Shown piece after piece: positions 17,183 to 26,448 of a stretch of DNA of 64,000 bases. Origin of the DNA: JAXLQL01 sp046331625 (GTDB lineage Bacteria; Acidobacteriota; Terriglobia; Bryobacterales; Bryobacteraceae); assembly GCA_046331625.1 (NCBI GenBank), contig JAXLQL010000022.1:86363-150362 (forward strand), given 5' to 3'. How positions within the stretch are numbered: position 1 is the stretch's first letter; each line of letters begins with the position of its first letter. The notes under the pieces were generated by a model. It saw only the letters and a program-made list of their open reading frames with translations. It ran no database searches and was not told the origin of the DNA. Both the position numbers and the translations under genes were made by a program.

Positions 17183-18154
17183 TCACTTCTGCTCCCCGCC
17201 CGCGATGTACCCCAACCGCGCCCGCACCCGCAGATTCTCCCGCCCCGTTGTCACCTCGATCGGATGAAATCCCGCGCGCTCAGACGACGGCCGGAACCCG
17301 ATCACGTACTGGTTCCGCAAATCCTCTTCGATCCGCGCGAAGATCTTCGCGTAGCTTTCGGCCGCATCGGACCCCGCTTCCGGCGCCGGAAACCGCAGCC
17401 CGCCGGACTCTTCGGCCAGCCGCTGTAACCCGAACGAGGCTCGTGCCCTCGGACCCCGCGGATATTGGATCGCGTACACCACTCCCTGCGCCCGATGCAG
17501 CTCCGTGATTGCGTGCTTCAGCGGATGCGAGCTTCCCGTGTCCACGCCGTCCGACAGGATCAACAGCGCCTTGCGACCGGTCGCGGGCAGCAGCCGCAGG
17601 CGCACGGCCGACCAGATTCCGTTCCACAGCGCCGTTCCCCCGCACATCGAAACCACCAGCGGCTTCGGATCCGGCGGCACCGGAGCGAAAGCACGTTTTA
17701 AACATTGCTCCCCGAAAATGGTTCCGGCGTCCGGGCGCTCCGCATCCCGGAGTCCGCGGATCAGGTCCTCGCGCGAACTCGTCAGATCCGCCAGCATCCG
17801 CACTTCGGATCCCACCGACACCACGAACGCCCGGTCGCCCAGCCGCAGTACGCGCGAGACGAAATCGACCAGTGTGCGCTCGTGGGCCGAGATACTCGCG
17901 CCTTGGCTATCGCTGACATCGAGCACGATCCCGATGGTCAGTGGCAATTCCGTTTCCAGCCAGAGATTGCGGATCTCCTGGCGCTCGCCCGCGTCGAATA
18001 ACTGGAAATCCTCGGGTTTCAAATCGCGCACCAGCGACCCATCGGGCGCCGTCACTTGTACCGGAACCGTGACGAGCCCAACGTCGACGCGGAATACGGC
18101 GTCCTCCTGCGCCAGACAGGCGAGTGCGGCAACGGCGGCGGCCAACAATCTCAT
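17183..18154 (-). CDS. VWFA-related secreted protein (TIGR03436-type)
   Basis: This 323-residue protein belongs to the von Willebrand A-related family that is greatly expanded in Acidobacteria (TIGR03436). It starts MRLLAAAVAALACLAQ, a signal peptide, after which FRVDVGLVTVPVQVTAPDGS introduces a small beta domain. The VWA domain carries a metal-ion-dependent adhesion motif at residues 79-83 (DVSDS), followed by VLRLGDRAFVVSVG and LILSDGVDTGSSHPLK. The family is thought to mediate adhesion or protein contacts outside the cell, with function unknown. The ATG at 18152 gives a proper signal peptide; the open frame extends upstream as noise. It is divergent from 18218 with 63 bases between, which probably hold both promoters. 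It ends two bases after the gene remnant. Confidence 0.9.
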   Translation of the reverse strand: MRLLAAAVAALACLAQEDAVFRVDVGLVTVPVQVTAPDGSLVRDLKPEDFQLFDAGERQEIRNLWLETELPLTIGIVLDVSDSQGASISAHERTLVDFVSRVLRLGDRAFVVSVGSEVRMLADLTSSREDLIRGLRDAERPDAGTIFGEQCLKRAFAPVPPDPKPLVVSMCGGTALWNGIWSAVRLRLLPATGRKALLILSDGVDTGSSHPLKHAITELHRAQGVVYAIQYPRGPRARASFGLQRLAEESGGLRFPAPEAGSDAAESYAKIFARIEEDLRNQYVIGFRPSSERAGFHPIEVTTGRENLRVRARLGYIAGGEQK

Positions 18155-18217
18155 GCGCGTGGTCAAAAGTATAGCTTGCGCCCTACGATCGGCGCGAAAA
18201 CGCGCTAGCCTCGGGGT

Positions 18218-19957
18218 ATGAGGACCATGGCGCTGATTTGCGCCGGTGTAGCTTTCGGGCAAAGCTACAGCGGCTTGGCGACCGACTCCACCGGAGAGAG
18301 ACTTGCCCTGATTTCTCCCCTCGCTCGTCCTGGCGATTCGCTCGAACGCCCCCTCGAGCGCCTGTACCGTTTCGAGCACCAGGAATTGCGAACCGTGGCG
18401 GATCTGCCCCGGGCTCCACAGGGCTGTTTCATTTCCGCCGTTTCCTTGACAACGCCGGTTTTCGCGGCCGGAAACGGATTCTTGTGGCATGACGTGACCT
18501 ACTGCGGACCACGGATGCCTCTCGTTCCGATCCCGCGCATCTGGACCGCGCATAATACCGGAATTGCGCAGTTACCGGAAACGATCTCCGGTCAGTTACA
18601 GTTCAGCCCGGAAGGGAAGTGGGCCGGAATCCAGCCGAACGTCGAACGGTCGCCGCGCATCGTGGATCTGTCGACTGGCAAGGAAACGGTCGTGCCATCT
18701 CCCCCCGATAGCACCCGTAGATTGGCGCTGGCCTCGTCGAGACACGCGATTTCGTCGAACGGCGGCGCCATCTTGCTCGAGCGCGCGTTTCCGCCGTTGC
18801 CCGTGGAAGACAACGTACGCGCCTTCTTGTGGCAATCGGGAAAGCTCGGTGCGTTTGGACTACCTGGAGTTCGCGAATGCGTGCTCGATCCGCGCGAACG
18901 CTATATGCTGTGTGCGTTGACTGACCGCTTCGTCTCGATCGACCTGACATCCGGGCGAGAGTCGACGCTGGCTACCGGCGAGCGGTTTCAACCGAGCCTC
19001 AGCGGCGATGGCGCAACGCTATTGCTGCAGTCCGATGGCGCCCTCCGCCTGTTCGCCATGCCGCGCGGCGAGGAGACGCAGAGCCTGCTCGACGATGCCT
19101 TCGACAGCACGATCTCGAGCGATGGCCGCGTGGTCTATGCCGCTTCCGCCGGTGGCAGCTTGTGGCGTTTCGATCTCGACAGGGGAGAGAAGCGCGAATG
19201 GCTGGGTCCGGCGCCGAGCTTCTTTTCGCCGCGATCTTCGTTGACTCCCGGATCGCTGTTCACGATGACCGGAAAGCTCGCACTGCCGGCTCCGGTGGAG
19301 ATGACTGGCGAGGTCGCGCCGGCTTCGCTCGAGGGATTTGAGGTCCGGTTCGACGGTGAACCTTTGCCGATGTTCAAGGTTGGTCCGGCCGAACTCCGCT
19401 TTCAGATTCCGTGGGATGCCGCGCTCGACGTTACGCGGCGGGTCGAGATCCGGCACGAGCGAAATCCGCATTTCCTGGCTGCATTGTTCTCCTTCTCACC
19501 CGGGCCTGGACCCGCAGTGAGGCTCGAACACATCCCGGATGGAATTGGCTTGCTCGCCGCCGCGCACGATGACTTTCGCGGGCCGGTAACGGTGGACGAT
19601 CCGGCGCGGCCGGGCGAAACTATCCACGTCTATGCCACCGGTCTTGGACCAACCACTACCGGCTTCTCCGAGACGGGGCGCCGGACTCCGGCCGGTGCTC
19701 ATCCGGTGCTCGCTACGCCCACTTGCGCGGTCTCGCCGGCCGGCACGAACGCCTTTCGATATTCGCGCGAGCCTGCCACTGTTGTTTACGCTGGCTTGGC
19801 GGGTGATTTATTGGGTCTTTACCAGATCGATGTCACGTTGCCCATGACCCTGAGCGGCGGCACTTACGCGGCCGGACCGAAGAAGGTCGGCAATTACGCC
19901 TATCTCTTCTGCGGCTACGGGGACGATAACGATCAGGTGGAATTCCCCGTCAGGTAG
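18218..19957 (+). CDS. Secreted beta-propeller protein with Solibacter-type C-terminal domain
   Basis: The 579-residue protein begins with a short signal (MRTMALICAGVAFGQS). About 330 residues then form repeated short beta motifs of WD40/TolB kind (e.g. IVDLSTGKETVV, LFAMPRGEETQSLL, LWRFDLDRGEKREW). The end matches the C-terminal domain known in Solibacter secreted proteins (TIGR03437). It shows PSFFSPRSSLTPGSLFTMTG, LRFQIPWDA, DPARPGETIHVYATGLGPT and a Cys pair (PTCAVSP, LFCGYG). Its function is unknown; the N-terminal domain suggests a surface or extracellular binding role. It is divergent from the VWFA-related gene. It ends 36 bases before a palindromic repeat that also forms the end of the formate dehydrogenase gene. 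Confidence 0.85.
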   Translation: MRTMALICAGVAFGQSYSGLATDSTGERLALISPLARPGDSLERPLERLYRFEHQELRTVADLPRAPQGCFISAVSLTTPVFAAGNGFLWHDVTYCGPRMPLVPIPRIWTAHNTGIAQLPETISGQLQFSPEGKWAGIQPNVERSPRIVDLSTGKETVVPSPPDSTRRLALASSRHAISSNGGAILLERAFPPLPVEDNVRAFLWQSGKLGAFGLPGVRECVLDPRERYMLCALTDRFVSIDLTSGRESTLATGERFQPSLSGDGATLLLQSDGALRLFAMPRGEETQSLLDDAFDSTISSDGRVVYAASAGGSLWRFDLDRGEKREWLGPAPSFFSPRSSLTPGSLFTMTGKLALPAPVEMTGEVAPASLEGFEVRFDGEPLPMFKVGPAELRFQIPWDAALDVTRRVEIRHERNPHFLAALFSFSPGPGPAVRLEHIPDGIGLLAAAHDDFRGPVTVDDPARPGETIHVYATGLGPTTTGFSETGRRTPAGAHPVLATPTCAVSPAGTNAFRYSREPATVVYAGLAGDLLGLYQIDVTLPMTLSGGTYAAGPKKVGNYAYLFCGYGDDNDQVEFPVR

Positions 19958-19992
19958 CCGCTCCTGAGCTTCTTTGCCGACCGTTCGTCTCC

Positions 19993-20033
19993 GTGTAGGG
20001 CGGGCTTCAGCCTGCGCGGGACTTCAGTCCCGC
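19993..20033. repeat. REP-like double hairpin, unit 1
   Basis: The unit is about 41 bases and made of two hairpins, here GGCGGGCTTCAGCCTG and GCGGGACTTCAGTCCCGC. It belongs to the family described at 33584-34060. Unusually it overlaps the coding end of the formate dehydrogenase on the minus strand, where it encodes the last residues (AGLKSRAG) and the TGA stop (20007-20009). Confidence 0.85.
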
Positions 20034-22676
20034 TTTCTCCACCCGCACCGCCGTCACCTTGTACTCCGGCGCGGCCGTCCAACTATCTCGATAGGGACCC
20101 GTCACCTCATTCAGAAACACCTTCGTGCAATGAAACGTGGCGAACGCCTGCCCGCGCGCGACCGCCTCGGTAATCCGCGCAGGCAACTCCGCGGACCCGT
20201 ATCGGCTCGTCACCCGGACCCGTTCTCCGCCGCCGATCCCGAGCGCGCGCGCGTCTTCCGCGCACAGATCGAGCGTATCGCTCGGACGGAACGCCGCGTT
20301 CGCTGTCCGCATTGTCATCGTTCCCGCGTTGAACTGGAAGAGCGTGCGACCGGTAGTGAGCAGCAGCGGGAACTCCGCCGAGACCGCTTCGGCCGGTGGC
20401 CTCCACGGGATCGAGCGCAATGCTGCCCGAGGTCCGCTGGGGAAGGTGCGCTCGTGCAGGATCGCGGTACCGGGATGATCTTCGCTCGGGCAAGGCCATT
20501 GCAGCCCCCCCCGCTCCAGCCGCTCGTAACTCATGCCCGCGCCTGCCTTCCACAGGCTCCGCACTTCGTTCCAGATCTGCTCGGCGCTTCGGAACTCGAA
20601 GCCACTCACTCCCATCGCGCGAGCTACCGCGCATACGATCTCCCAATCGGATCGCGAGTCACCTACGGGCGCGATGGATTTGCGCACACGTTGCACACGC
20701 CGCTCGGCATTCATGAACGTACCGTCTTTTTCGAATGACGAAGCCGCGGGCAGGAACACCGTGCCGAACTCGCGCGCGGTTTCGTTGAGGAACAGATCCT
20801 GCACGATCACCAGCTCGAGCTGCCCGAGCGCATGGCGCGTGGCCGCGGCATCGGCATTGGTGAGCAACACATCGTAGCCGATGGTCCATAGCGCAGCCAA
20901 GTCACCGCGGCCCGCTGCGTCCATCATGCTCATCATGTTCTTGCCGCGCGTCGCTGGAACGGGTGCGCCCCAGACACGCTCCGCCACTTCGCGGCCCGCG
21001 TCGAGCGTCGCGTATCCGGCCAAGTGCTCCGGCTCGCAGCCCATGTGCGCCGAGCCCTGCACGTTGTTCTGCCCCCGCAGCGGATTCACGCCGGCGCCCG
21101 GCTTGCCGAAGTTCCCCGTCAGCAGTGCGAGATTCACCAGGCACATCACGCCCTCGGTGCCTTGCCCGTGCTCGGTGACGCCGAGCCCGTGGATCATCAT
21201 CGCCGGCTTCGCCGCCGCATATACCCGCGCCGCTTCGCGCACACGATCAGCCGCAATGCCGCACTCGCGCTCCACACGCTCCGGAGTCCATTCGCGGATG
21301 AAATCGCGAAACGCGGGCCAATCGCAGACGCGCTCGTCCACGAAAGCAGGGTCGAACAGCCCTTCCTCGACGATCACGTGCGCCATCGCGTTCAGCACCG
21401 CCACGTTCGTCCCCGGCCGCACTGGGAGCCACACGTCAGCCATGCCGGCCAGTTCCGTCGCGCGCGGATCACCCACGATCAGCTTCGCGCCTCGCAGTGC
21501 CGCTTGCCGGATCCGCGCTCCCACCACCGGATGATTCTCGGTCGGGTTGGCGCCGAAGACGAAGATGCAGGCCGCGCGTTCGATATCGTCGAACGAGTTG
21601 GTGGCCGCGCCGGTGCCGAGCATCGCGTTCATCGCCGCGGCTGTGGGAGCATGGCAGACGCGCGCGCAGCAATCCACGTTGTTGGTCCCGAGCGCCACGC
21701 GCGCGAACTTCTGCGTCACGTAGTTCTCTTCATTCGTGGCCCGAGCCGAGCCGAGAACCCCGATCGAATCCGCTCCGCGAGACCCGCGAATCCGCGTCAA
21801 CTCGCGCGCCACGAAGTCGACCGCCTCTTCCCACCCCACCGCTTGCCACTCGCCGCCGTGCCGGATCATCGGATGCGTCACGCGATCCTGGGCATGCACG
21901 AAGTCGAACGCATAGCGGCCCTTCACGCACAAGTGGCCCTTGCTCACCGGAGCATCGGGCACGGGTTTCGCCGACACCAGCCGCCCACCGGCGGACCCGG
22001 CCAGCATCTCGCATCCCGTGCCGCAGTAAGGGCACGTGGTGCGCGTCCACTCCACCACCAGGGGACGCTCGGCCAGCAGCTTGTCTTCCAGCGCTCCGGT
22101 GGGGCACGTGTCCACACAAGCGCCGCAGCTTACGCAGTTGCTCTCGGAGAGCGGTTGGTCGCGCCCCGCCACGATCCGCGTCCGATCGGCGCGGTTTCGC
22201 ACGTTCCATACGAACTGGCCTTGCAACTCGGCGCAGATCCGCACGCAGCGATAACAGTAGATGCAGCGCGACATGTCCACGGCGATGTAGGGATGCGATG
22301 TGTCGGCCTTCGCGTCAGCGCCCTTGGCTTCGATCCCGTAGTGACGCATCCACCGGTGCAGCGGTTTGTCGGGCCACTCCGCCGCCGCATGCGCCGGATA
22401 GCGCTCCGCCAGCACGCCCAGCACCGCGCGCCGCTCGGCTTCGATCTCCGGCGCATGCGTGCGGACCTCCATCCCGTCCCGCGCCGCCGTCACGCACGAC
22501 GCCACCGCGCGTGGATCATCCCCCACTTGCACCAGACACATGCGGCAACTGCCGCAGGGTGACACTCGGTCATCGTGACATAGCGTAGGCATCTCGACGC
22601 CCGCAGCCCGAATCGCATCGAGTATCGATGCCGGTTCCGTCATTTCCACCGGCTTGCCATCCACTGAGACACGCAT
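20007..22676 (-). CDS. fdhF: Formate dehydrogenase catalytic subunit with NuoG-like N-terminus
   Basis: This 889-residue protein would oxidise formate to CO2 and pass electrons along a chain of iron-sulfur clusters. The N-terminus is a 2Fe-2S ferredoxin domain (cysteines 33, 41, 44, 47). A NuoG-type segment holds 4Fe-4S motifs (RCIYCYRCVRIC, then NCVSCGACVDTCPTG). Next is the Fdh 4Fe-4S site (TCPYCGTGCEM). The molybdopterin domain follows, with the active-site cysteine near residue 341 (CCARVCHAPTAAAM), so it is a Cys and not a selenocysteine enzyme, and has GANPTENHPV and the C-terminal molydopterin dinucleotide domain. Diaphorase subunits (NuoEF-like) and FdhD are not next to it. The last seven residues and the stop come from a REP-like repeat. 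It is divergent from the D-aminoacylase gene (gap 44 bases). Confidence 0.9.
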   Translation of the reverse strand: MRVSVDGKPVEMTEPASILDAIRAAGVEMPTLCHDDRVSPCGSCRMCLVQVGDDPRAVASCVTAARDGMEVRTHAPEIEAERRAVLGVLAERYPAHAAAEWPDKPLHRWMRHYGIEAKGADAKADTSHPYIAVDMSRCIYCYRCVRICAELQGQFVWNVRNRADRTRIVAGRDQPLSESNCVSCGACVDTCPTGALEDKLLAERPLVVEWTRTTCPYCGTGCEMLAGSAGGRLVSAKPVPDAPVSKGHLCVKGRYAFDFVHAQDRVTHPMIRHGGEWQAVGWEEAVDFVARELTRIRGSRGADSIGVLGSARATNEENYVTQKFARVALGTNNVDCCARVCHAPTAAAMNAMLGTGAATNSFDDIERAACIFVFGANPTENHPVVGARIRQAALRGAKLIVGDPRATELAGMADVWLPVRPGTNVAVLNAMAHVIVEEGLFDPAFVDERVCDWPAFRDFIREWTPERVERECGIAADRVREAARVYAAAKPAMMIHGLGVTEHGQGTEGVMCLVNLALLTGNFGKPGAGVNPLRGQNNVQGSAHMGCEPEHLAGYATLDAGREVAERVWGAPVPATRGKNMMSMMDAAGRGDLAALWTIGYDVLLTNADAAATRHALGQLELVIVQDLFLNETAREFGTVFLPAASSFEKDGTFMNAERRVQRVRKSIAPVGDSRSDWEIVCAVARAMGVSGFEFRSAEQIWNEVRSLWKAGAGMSYERLERGGLQWPCPSEDHPGTAILHERTFPSGPRAALRSIPWRPPAEAVSAEFPLLLTTGRTLFQFNAGTMTMRTANAAFRPSDTLDLCAEDARALGIGGGERVRVTSRYGSAELPARITEAVARGQAFATFHCTKVFLNEVTGPYRDSWTAAPEYKVTAVRVEKAGLKSRAG

Positions 22677-22720
22677 GCACCTATTGTGATTGCAATCGGC
22701 GTGCCAGTAAACTAGGCAAG

Positions 22721-24328
22721 ATGAATCGCCGGCTCGCCACGCTCCTCTTTGCCCCGCTCTGCTTCGCCCAAGACTGGGACCTGCTCGTCACCGGCGCACG
22801 CATCGCCGACGGCACCGGGAATCCTTCGTACATCGGCGACCTCGCCGTCAAAGGCAATCGCATCGCCGCGATGGGCAAGCTCTCCGGCCGCGCCAAGCGC
22901 GTCATCGACGGCAAGGGACTCGTCCTCGCGCCCGGCTTCATCGACATGCATAACCATTCCGACAACTCGATCGTCGTGGATGGCAACGCGCAATCGATGA
23001 TCCGCCAGGGCGTCACCACGATGATCTTCGGCGAAGGCGGATCGGCCGCGCCATCGAAGGACTACGGGCGGTTCCGCGATTACTGGTCGAAGCTGCTCTC
23101 GCAGGGCATCTCCACCAACGTCGGTTCCTACGTGGGCTCCTCGGAGATCTGGACGTGGGTGCGCGGTCCAAAGGCGGGTCCGCCAACGAGCGAAGAGCTG
23201 CAGCGCATGCAGCAGGAGGTGATCCGGGCGATGGAAGATGGCGCGCTCGGCGTGGCGAGCTCTCTCTCGGGACCTCCCGGCTCGTGGATCGACACCGGTA
23301 CGCTCGTCGCCATGTGCCAGGAAGCTTCGCGCTTCGGCGGCATCTACTCGACGCACATGCGCACCGAGGGCTTCGGCGTGTTCGAGTCAGTGGCTGAGGC
23401 GATCGAGATCGGGCGCCGCGCGAACGTACCGGTCGACATCATTCACCTGAAGCTCGCCGAGCACAAGCTGTGGGGCAAGATGCCCGAGCTCATCGCCACC
23501 ATCGCCAACGCCCGCCGCAACGGCCAGCAGGTGGAAGCGCATGTCTATCCGTATCGTGCTGGGCAAAACAATCTCTCGAGCATCATTCCGCCGTGGGCGC
23601 ACGAGGGCGGGCGTGAGGCGCTGATCAAGCGGCTGCAGGATCCGTCGCTCAAGGCGCGCTTGGTCAGCGAAATCGAGAATGGCATTCCCGGGACTAACTG
23701 GTACAACCACTACACGGCCACCGGATCGTGGGAGGGCATGTTACTCGTTTCGTTCTCGAATCCGGCGTACAAGAAGTATGAGGGCAAGCGCATGAACCAG
23801 CTCATTGACGGCCTTGGTCTGCCGCCAATTGACGCTCTGTTCAAGACGCTTATCGACAACAACGGATCGACGCCCACGGTCTACTTCCATCATTCGGAAG
23901 ACGACATGCGATATGCGCTGAAGCAGTCGTTCGTCTCGGTCGGTTCCGATGGAACGGCGGTGGCCACGGAGGGTCCGCTGGCGCGGAATCATCCGCATCC
24001 GCGCTATTACGGCACGTTTCCGCGTATTCTCGGACGCTATGTTCGGGACGAGAAAGTGATCACGCTCGAAGAGGCGATCCGCAAGATGACCTCGGCGAAC
24101 GCAGCCAAGGTCCACGTGTATGACCGCGGATTGCTGCGCCCCGGCATGATGGCAGATCTTACGCTATTCGATCCGGAAACGGTGATTGACAACTCGACTT
24201 ATGAGAATCCGCACCGTTACGCGAGCGGGATCACTTATGTGGTAGTGAACGGCACGCTGGTGCTCGATCACGAGAAGCATCTCGGCACGCGGCCGGGGAT
24301 GATCGTATATGGGCAGGGGAAGCGGTGA
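22721..24328 (+). CDS. N-acyl-D-amino-acid deacylase family amidohydrolase
   Basis: The 535-residue protein is a metal-dependent amidohydrolase of the D-aminoacylase group, which removes acyl groups from N-acyl-D-amino acids. It starts with a signal-like segment (MNRRLATLLFAPLCFAQDWD), so it is probably exported. The metal-binding His-x-His is at 77-79 in APGFIDMHNHSD. Further motifs are GVTTMIFGEGGSAAP, IDIIHLKLAEHK-like (VDIIHLKLAEHKLWGK), YFHHSEDDM and a late SVGSDGTAVATEGP that fits the catalytic Asp region. It ends with the usual LLRPGMMADLTLFDPETV. The ATG is preceded by an AGG at short spacing. It could serve peptidoglycan or D-amino acid turnover with other exported hydrolases here. 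The substrate is unproven. Confidence 0.85.
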   Translation: MNRRLATLLFAPLCFAQDWDLLVTGARIADGTGNPSYIGDLAVKGNRIAAMGKLSGRAKRVIDGKGLVLAPGFIDMHNHSDNSIVVDGNAQSMIRQGVTTMIFGEGGSAAPSKDYGRFRDYWSKLLSQGISTNVGSYVGSSEIWTWVRGPKAGPPTSEELQRMQQEVIRAMEDGALGVASSLSGPPGSWIDTGTLVAMCQEASRFGGIYSTHMRTEGFGVFESVAEAIEIGRRANVPVDIIHLKLAEHKLWGKMPELIATIANARRNGQQVEAHVYPYRAGQNNLSSIIPPWAHEGGREALIKRLQDPSLKARLVSEIENGIPGTNWYNHYTATGSWEGMLLVSFSNPAYKKYEGKRMNQLIDGLGLPPIDALFKTLIDNNGSTPTVYFHHSEDDMRYALKQSFVSVGSDGTAVATEGPLARNHPHPRYYGTFPRILGRYVRDEKVITLEEAIRKMTSANAAKVHVYDRGLLRPGMMADLTLFDPETVIDNSTYENPHRYASGITYVVVNGTLVLDHEKHLGTRPGMIVYGQGKR

Positions 24329-24329
24329 T

Positions 24330-24893
24330 TCAGAGGACGCCGGCGTAGACATCGGCAAGCCTGAGCTCAATTCCGAGGGAGGTGAGCTCGGCTGTGCTGT
24401 CGAGCCCTTCGAAGCTCGAGAGAAGCCACTTGTTATCTGGCGTCCTCCGGAAGATCTCGATAAGCGGCCGGTCCTGCGCCACCAGCACGTACTCCCCGAG
24501 CGACTCGAGTCCGCGATAGGCGGCGAATTTCTCGCCATAGTCGTAGTTCGCCGTCGATGGTGACAGGATCTCGATAATCACTTTCGGGTTGGTCACCGTA
24601 TCGGTGTGATCGTCGGTATAGACAGCTTTCCCGCAGATCACGAGGAGATCCGAGTAGACGTATTTCCTGGCACTGACACGAACCCGCAAAGGGGCCATAT
24701 ACCCGGCGCACGGTCCATCCTCGAGAGCATTGCCCAACTGGCGAGCCAGTCTGAAGCCTATCTGCGCATGCGCGCCGCTCACGGCGACCATCGGGAACAT
24801 CTCGCCATCGTGGTACTCGCTCTTCAGTTCCGCCGCCCGGTCAATCGCCAGATAGTCCTCTACCGAAAGCCTGGGAATCGCTGCCGCGCTCAT
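24330..24893 (-). CDS. Uma2 family (DUF820) PD-(D/E)XK endonuclease-like protein
   Basis: This 187-residue protein belongs to the Uma2/DUF820 family, widespread in cyanobacteria and Acidobacteria and predicted to be a PD-(D/E)XK nuclease fold. It has the typical opening RLSVEDYLAIDRAAELKSEY with HDGEMFPM. The middle has YVYSDLLVICGKAVYTDDHT in place of the classic PDL, and the active-site region is VIIEILSPSTANYDYGEKFA followed by AYRGLESLGEYVLV. It could be a nuclease or a protein-interaction module. Cellular function is unknown for the family. It is convergent with the D-aminoacylase gene, whose stop lies one base away. The start is the first ATG after a GC-rich stretch. Confidence 0.8.
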   Translation of the reverse strand: MSAAAIPRLSVEDYLAIDRAAELKSEYHDGEMFPMVAVSGAHAQIGFRLARQLGNALEDGPCAGYMAPLRVRVSARKYVYSDLLVICGKAVYTDDHTDTVTNPKVIIEILSPSTANYDYGEKFAAYRGLESLGEYVLVAQDRPLIEIFRRTPDNKWLLSSFEGLDSTAELTSLGIELRLADVYAGVL

Positions 24894-24940
24894 ACATCTC
24901 AGTCTACACCCGATCGGGAGCACGCGAACCGAGGCGCGCG

Positions 24941-26437
24941 CTACTGTTCGCGTACTAAGATGAGCCCCCGGCCAATCGAGTTCTCCGTCGTCTGCTGCCA
25001 CAGGAGATACAACTGATTCCCGGGTGTGAACCGCGCCTGGACGCTGGCGAACGCAGAATCGAACGTGTCATCCGGGTTGGCTGGCTTCACCGCGCACGTC
25101 GACCAGTTCGACAGATCGCTCGAACGCGAGATCTTCACGCCCACGCAACGATCGTTGTCCTGACCGCAATTGCGCCCGAACGGGACCACGCCGCGACCCT
25201 GCGAGTCCACCGCCAGATCGAACGGTACGCCCACGCAGTGGTTGCCGCCATCGGTGGGCAGGAGCGCGGGCGATTGCCAAAACCCGCCGCCGTTGTCGGA
25301 GCGCACGACGTGGTCGGCCTCGTAGTCAGTGGTGTCCGCTTGATACAGAATCCGCGGCTGCGCTCCTTGATAGGTGAGTCTGACGTCGACAAAGTCCGCT
25401 TGGCGGCCGTTGGTGTCCGTTACCTTGACGGCGTTGGCATCGCCCACACGCCAGAACGCTACGATGCGGTCGTAGTCGGAGTTCGAGTCGGCGAGCCAAT
25501 AAGCGATGGCCGGCACGCCGTTCGCGTCGAGTGCGAGGGACGTGGAAACGACGGCTGAGCCCACCGCGGATCCCGGCACTGCGGGCACCTTGCGCTCGGT
25601 CCACTGGGCCGCATCGCCGGCGTATTTGCCGGTGAGGTAAAGCGTGCCGTCATAGTCGCGATTGAACGAAAGATGCAGCGCTCCGCCGGCCAAGGCGAGC
25701 GACGGCGAGGCGATCACTTGCTCGCCGAACTTCACGGCGACCTTCTTATTCCAAGCCACGCCATCGCTCGAAAGGAAGAGCACTAAGTTGCCGCTCGGCA
25801 TTTCTTCAGCGGCGATGGCCCAAGTTCCGTTCGAGCGGTCTTGCGCGAGCGACATCGGGGTATGAAACGAGTTGAAGATGTCACCGGCCACGGCCACCTT
25901 GACGCTCGGATTCCAACTGTACCGCGCGCGGTTCCAGCTCTGGAACCAGAGCTCGCCCTCGTTGGCGGCGCCGGTATTGTGCGGGTCCGCGATGAGCCAC
26001 GCGACGGCCGGATCGTCATTGGCGTCGAGAATCATCGACGCGTTGCGGCCGAAAGCGGAGGGCCCGATGTTGCTGTTGACGACCTCGTCAGGCGTTCTCG
26101 CAAGCAGGCTGAATCCCACTGGCGGCGGACCGGCGGTAACTTCATTCGAAGGGTCCGAGCTACCGGTTGGCGACGTGGCGCGTACGCGGTATTGATAGGT
26201 CTCCATCGCGTTGATCGCGGTGTCAGCGGCCGTTGTGGCGGTGGCTGTGACGGCATTCGAGTAAGTGCCGCCGAGGGTGCGGCGTTCCACCACGAAGTTC
26301 GAGCCGGAGCCGGTCCATGCAAGTTCCACCCTGCGGCTGGTGGCGGAGCGGACTTCGAGAGCCGAGGGAGCGGGTGGCGTCTGAGCGAAAGCGGCGCCGG
26401 CGAGGGCGAGCAAAGCAAGGGATCGAGTTCGAGACAA
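24941..26437 (-). CDS. Secreted protein with fibronectin type III domain
   Basis: The 498-residue product starts at a TTG (26435-26437) chosen because GGAGG lies 6-7 bases upstream (26444-26448) and the signal peptide (SRTRSLALLALAGAAFAQT) follows at once. A fibronectin-III-like domain covers about residues 20-110 (SALEVRSATSRRVELAWTGS, then YQYRVRATSPTGSSDPSNEV). The remainder repeats beta motifs of sialidase/BNR-propeller kind (WNPSVKVAVAG, LHLSFNRDYDGTLYLTG, VPFGRNCGQDNDRC). It is probably an extracellular binding or carbohydrate-related protein, but no catalytic residues are identified. It is on the same strand as Uma2, about 50 bases upstream of it. Confidence 0.8.
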   Translation of the reverse strand: MSRTRSLALLALAGAAFAQTPPAPSALEVRSATSRRVELAWTGSGSNFVVERRTLGGTYSNAVTATATTAADTAINAMETYQYRVRATSPTGSSDPSNEVTAGPPPVGFSLLARTPDEVVNSNIGPSAFGRNASMILDANDDPAVAWLIADPHNTGAANEGELWFQSWNRARYSWNPSVKVAVAGDIFNSFHTPMSLAQDRSNGTWAIAAEEMPSGNLVLFLSSDGVAWNKKVAVKFGEQVIASPSLALAGGALHLSFNRDYDGTLYLTGKYAGDAAQWTERKVPAVPGSAVGSAVVSTSLALDANGVPAIAYWLADSNSDYDRIVAFWRVGDANAVKVTDTNGRQADFVDVRLTYQGAQPRILYQADTTDYEADHVVRSDNGGGFWQSPALLPTDGGNHCVGVPFDLAVDSQGRGVVPFGRNCGQDNDRCVGVKISRSSDLSNWSTCAVKPANPDDTFDSAFASVQARFTPGNQLYLLWQQTTENSIGRGLILVREQ

Positions 26438-26443
26438 GGCGTT

Positions 26444-26448
26444 CCTCC
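26444..26448 (-). promoter_or_regulatory. Ribosome binding site deciding a TTG start
   Basis: GGAGG (on the minus strand) sits 6-7 bases before the TTG at 26435-26437. The only ATG-like alternatives are far upstream without such a site. Confidence 0.7.

Noticed and set aside
21024..22562. 512-residue open frame opposite the formate dehydrogenase
   Set aside because: Antisense shadow, low-complexity His/Arg translation and no ribosome binding site.
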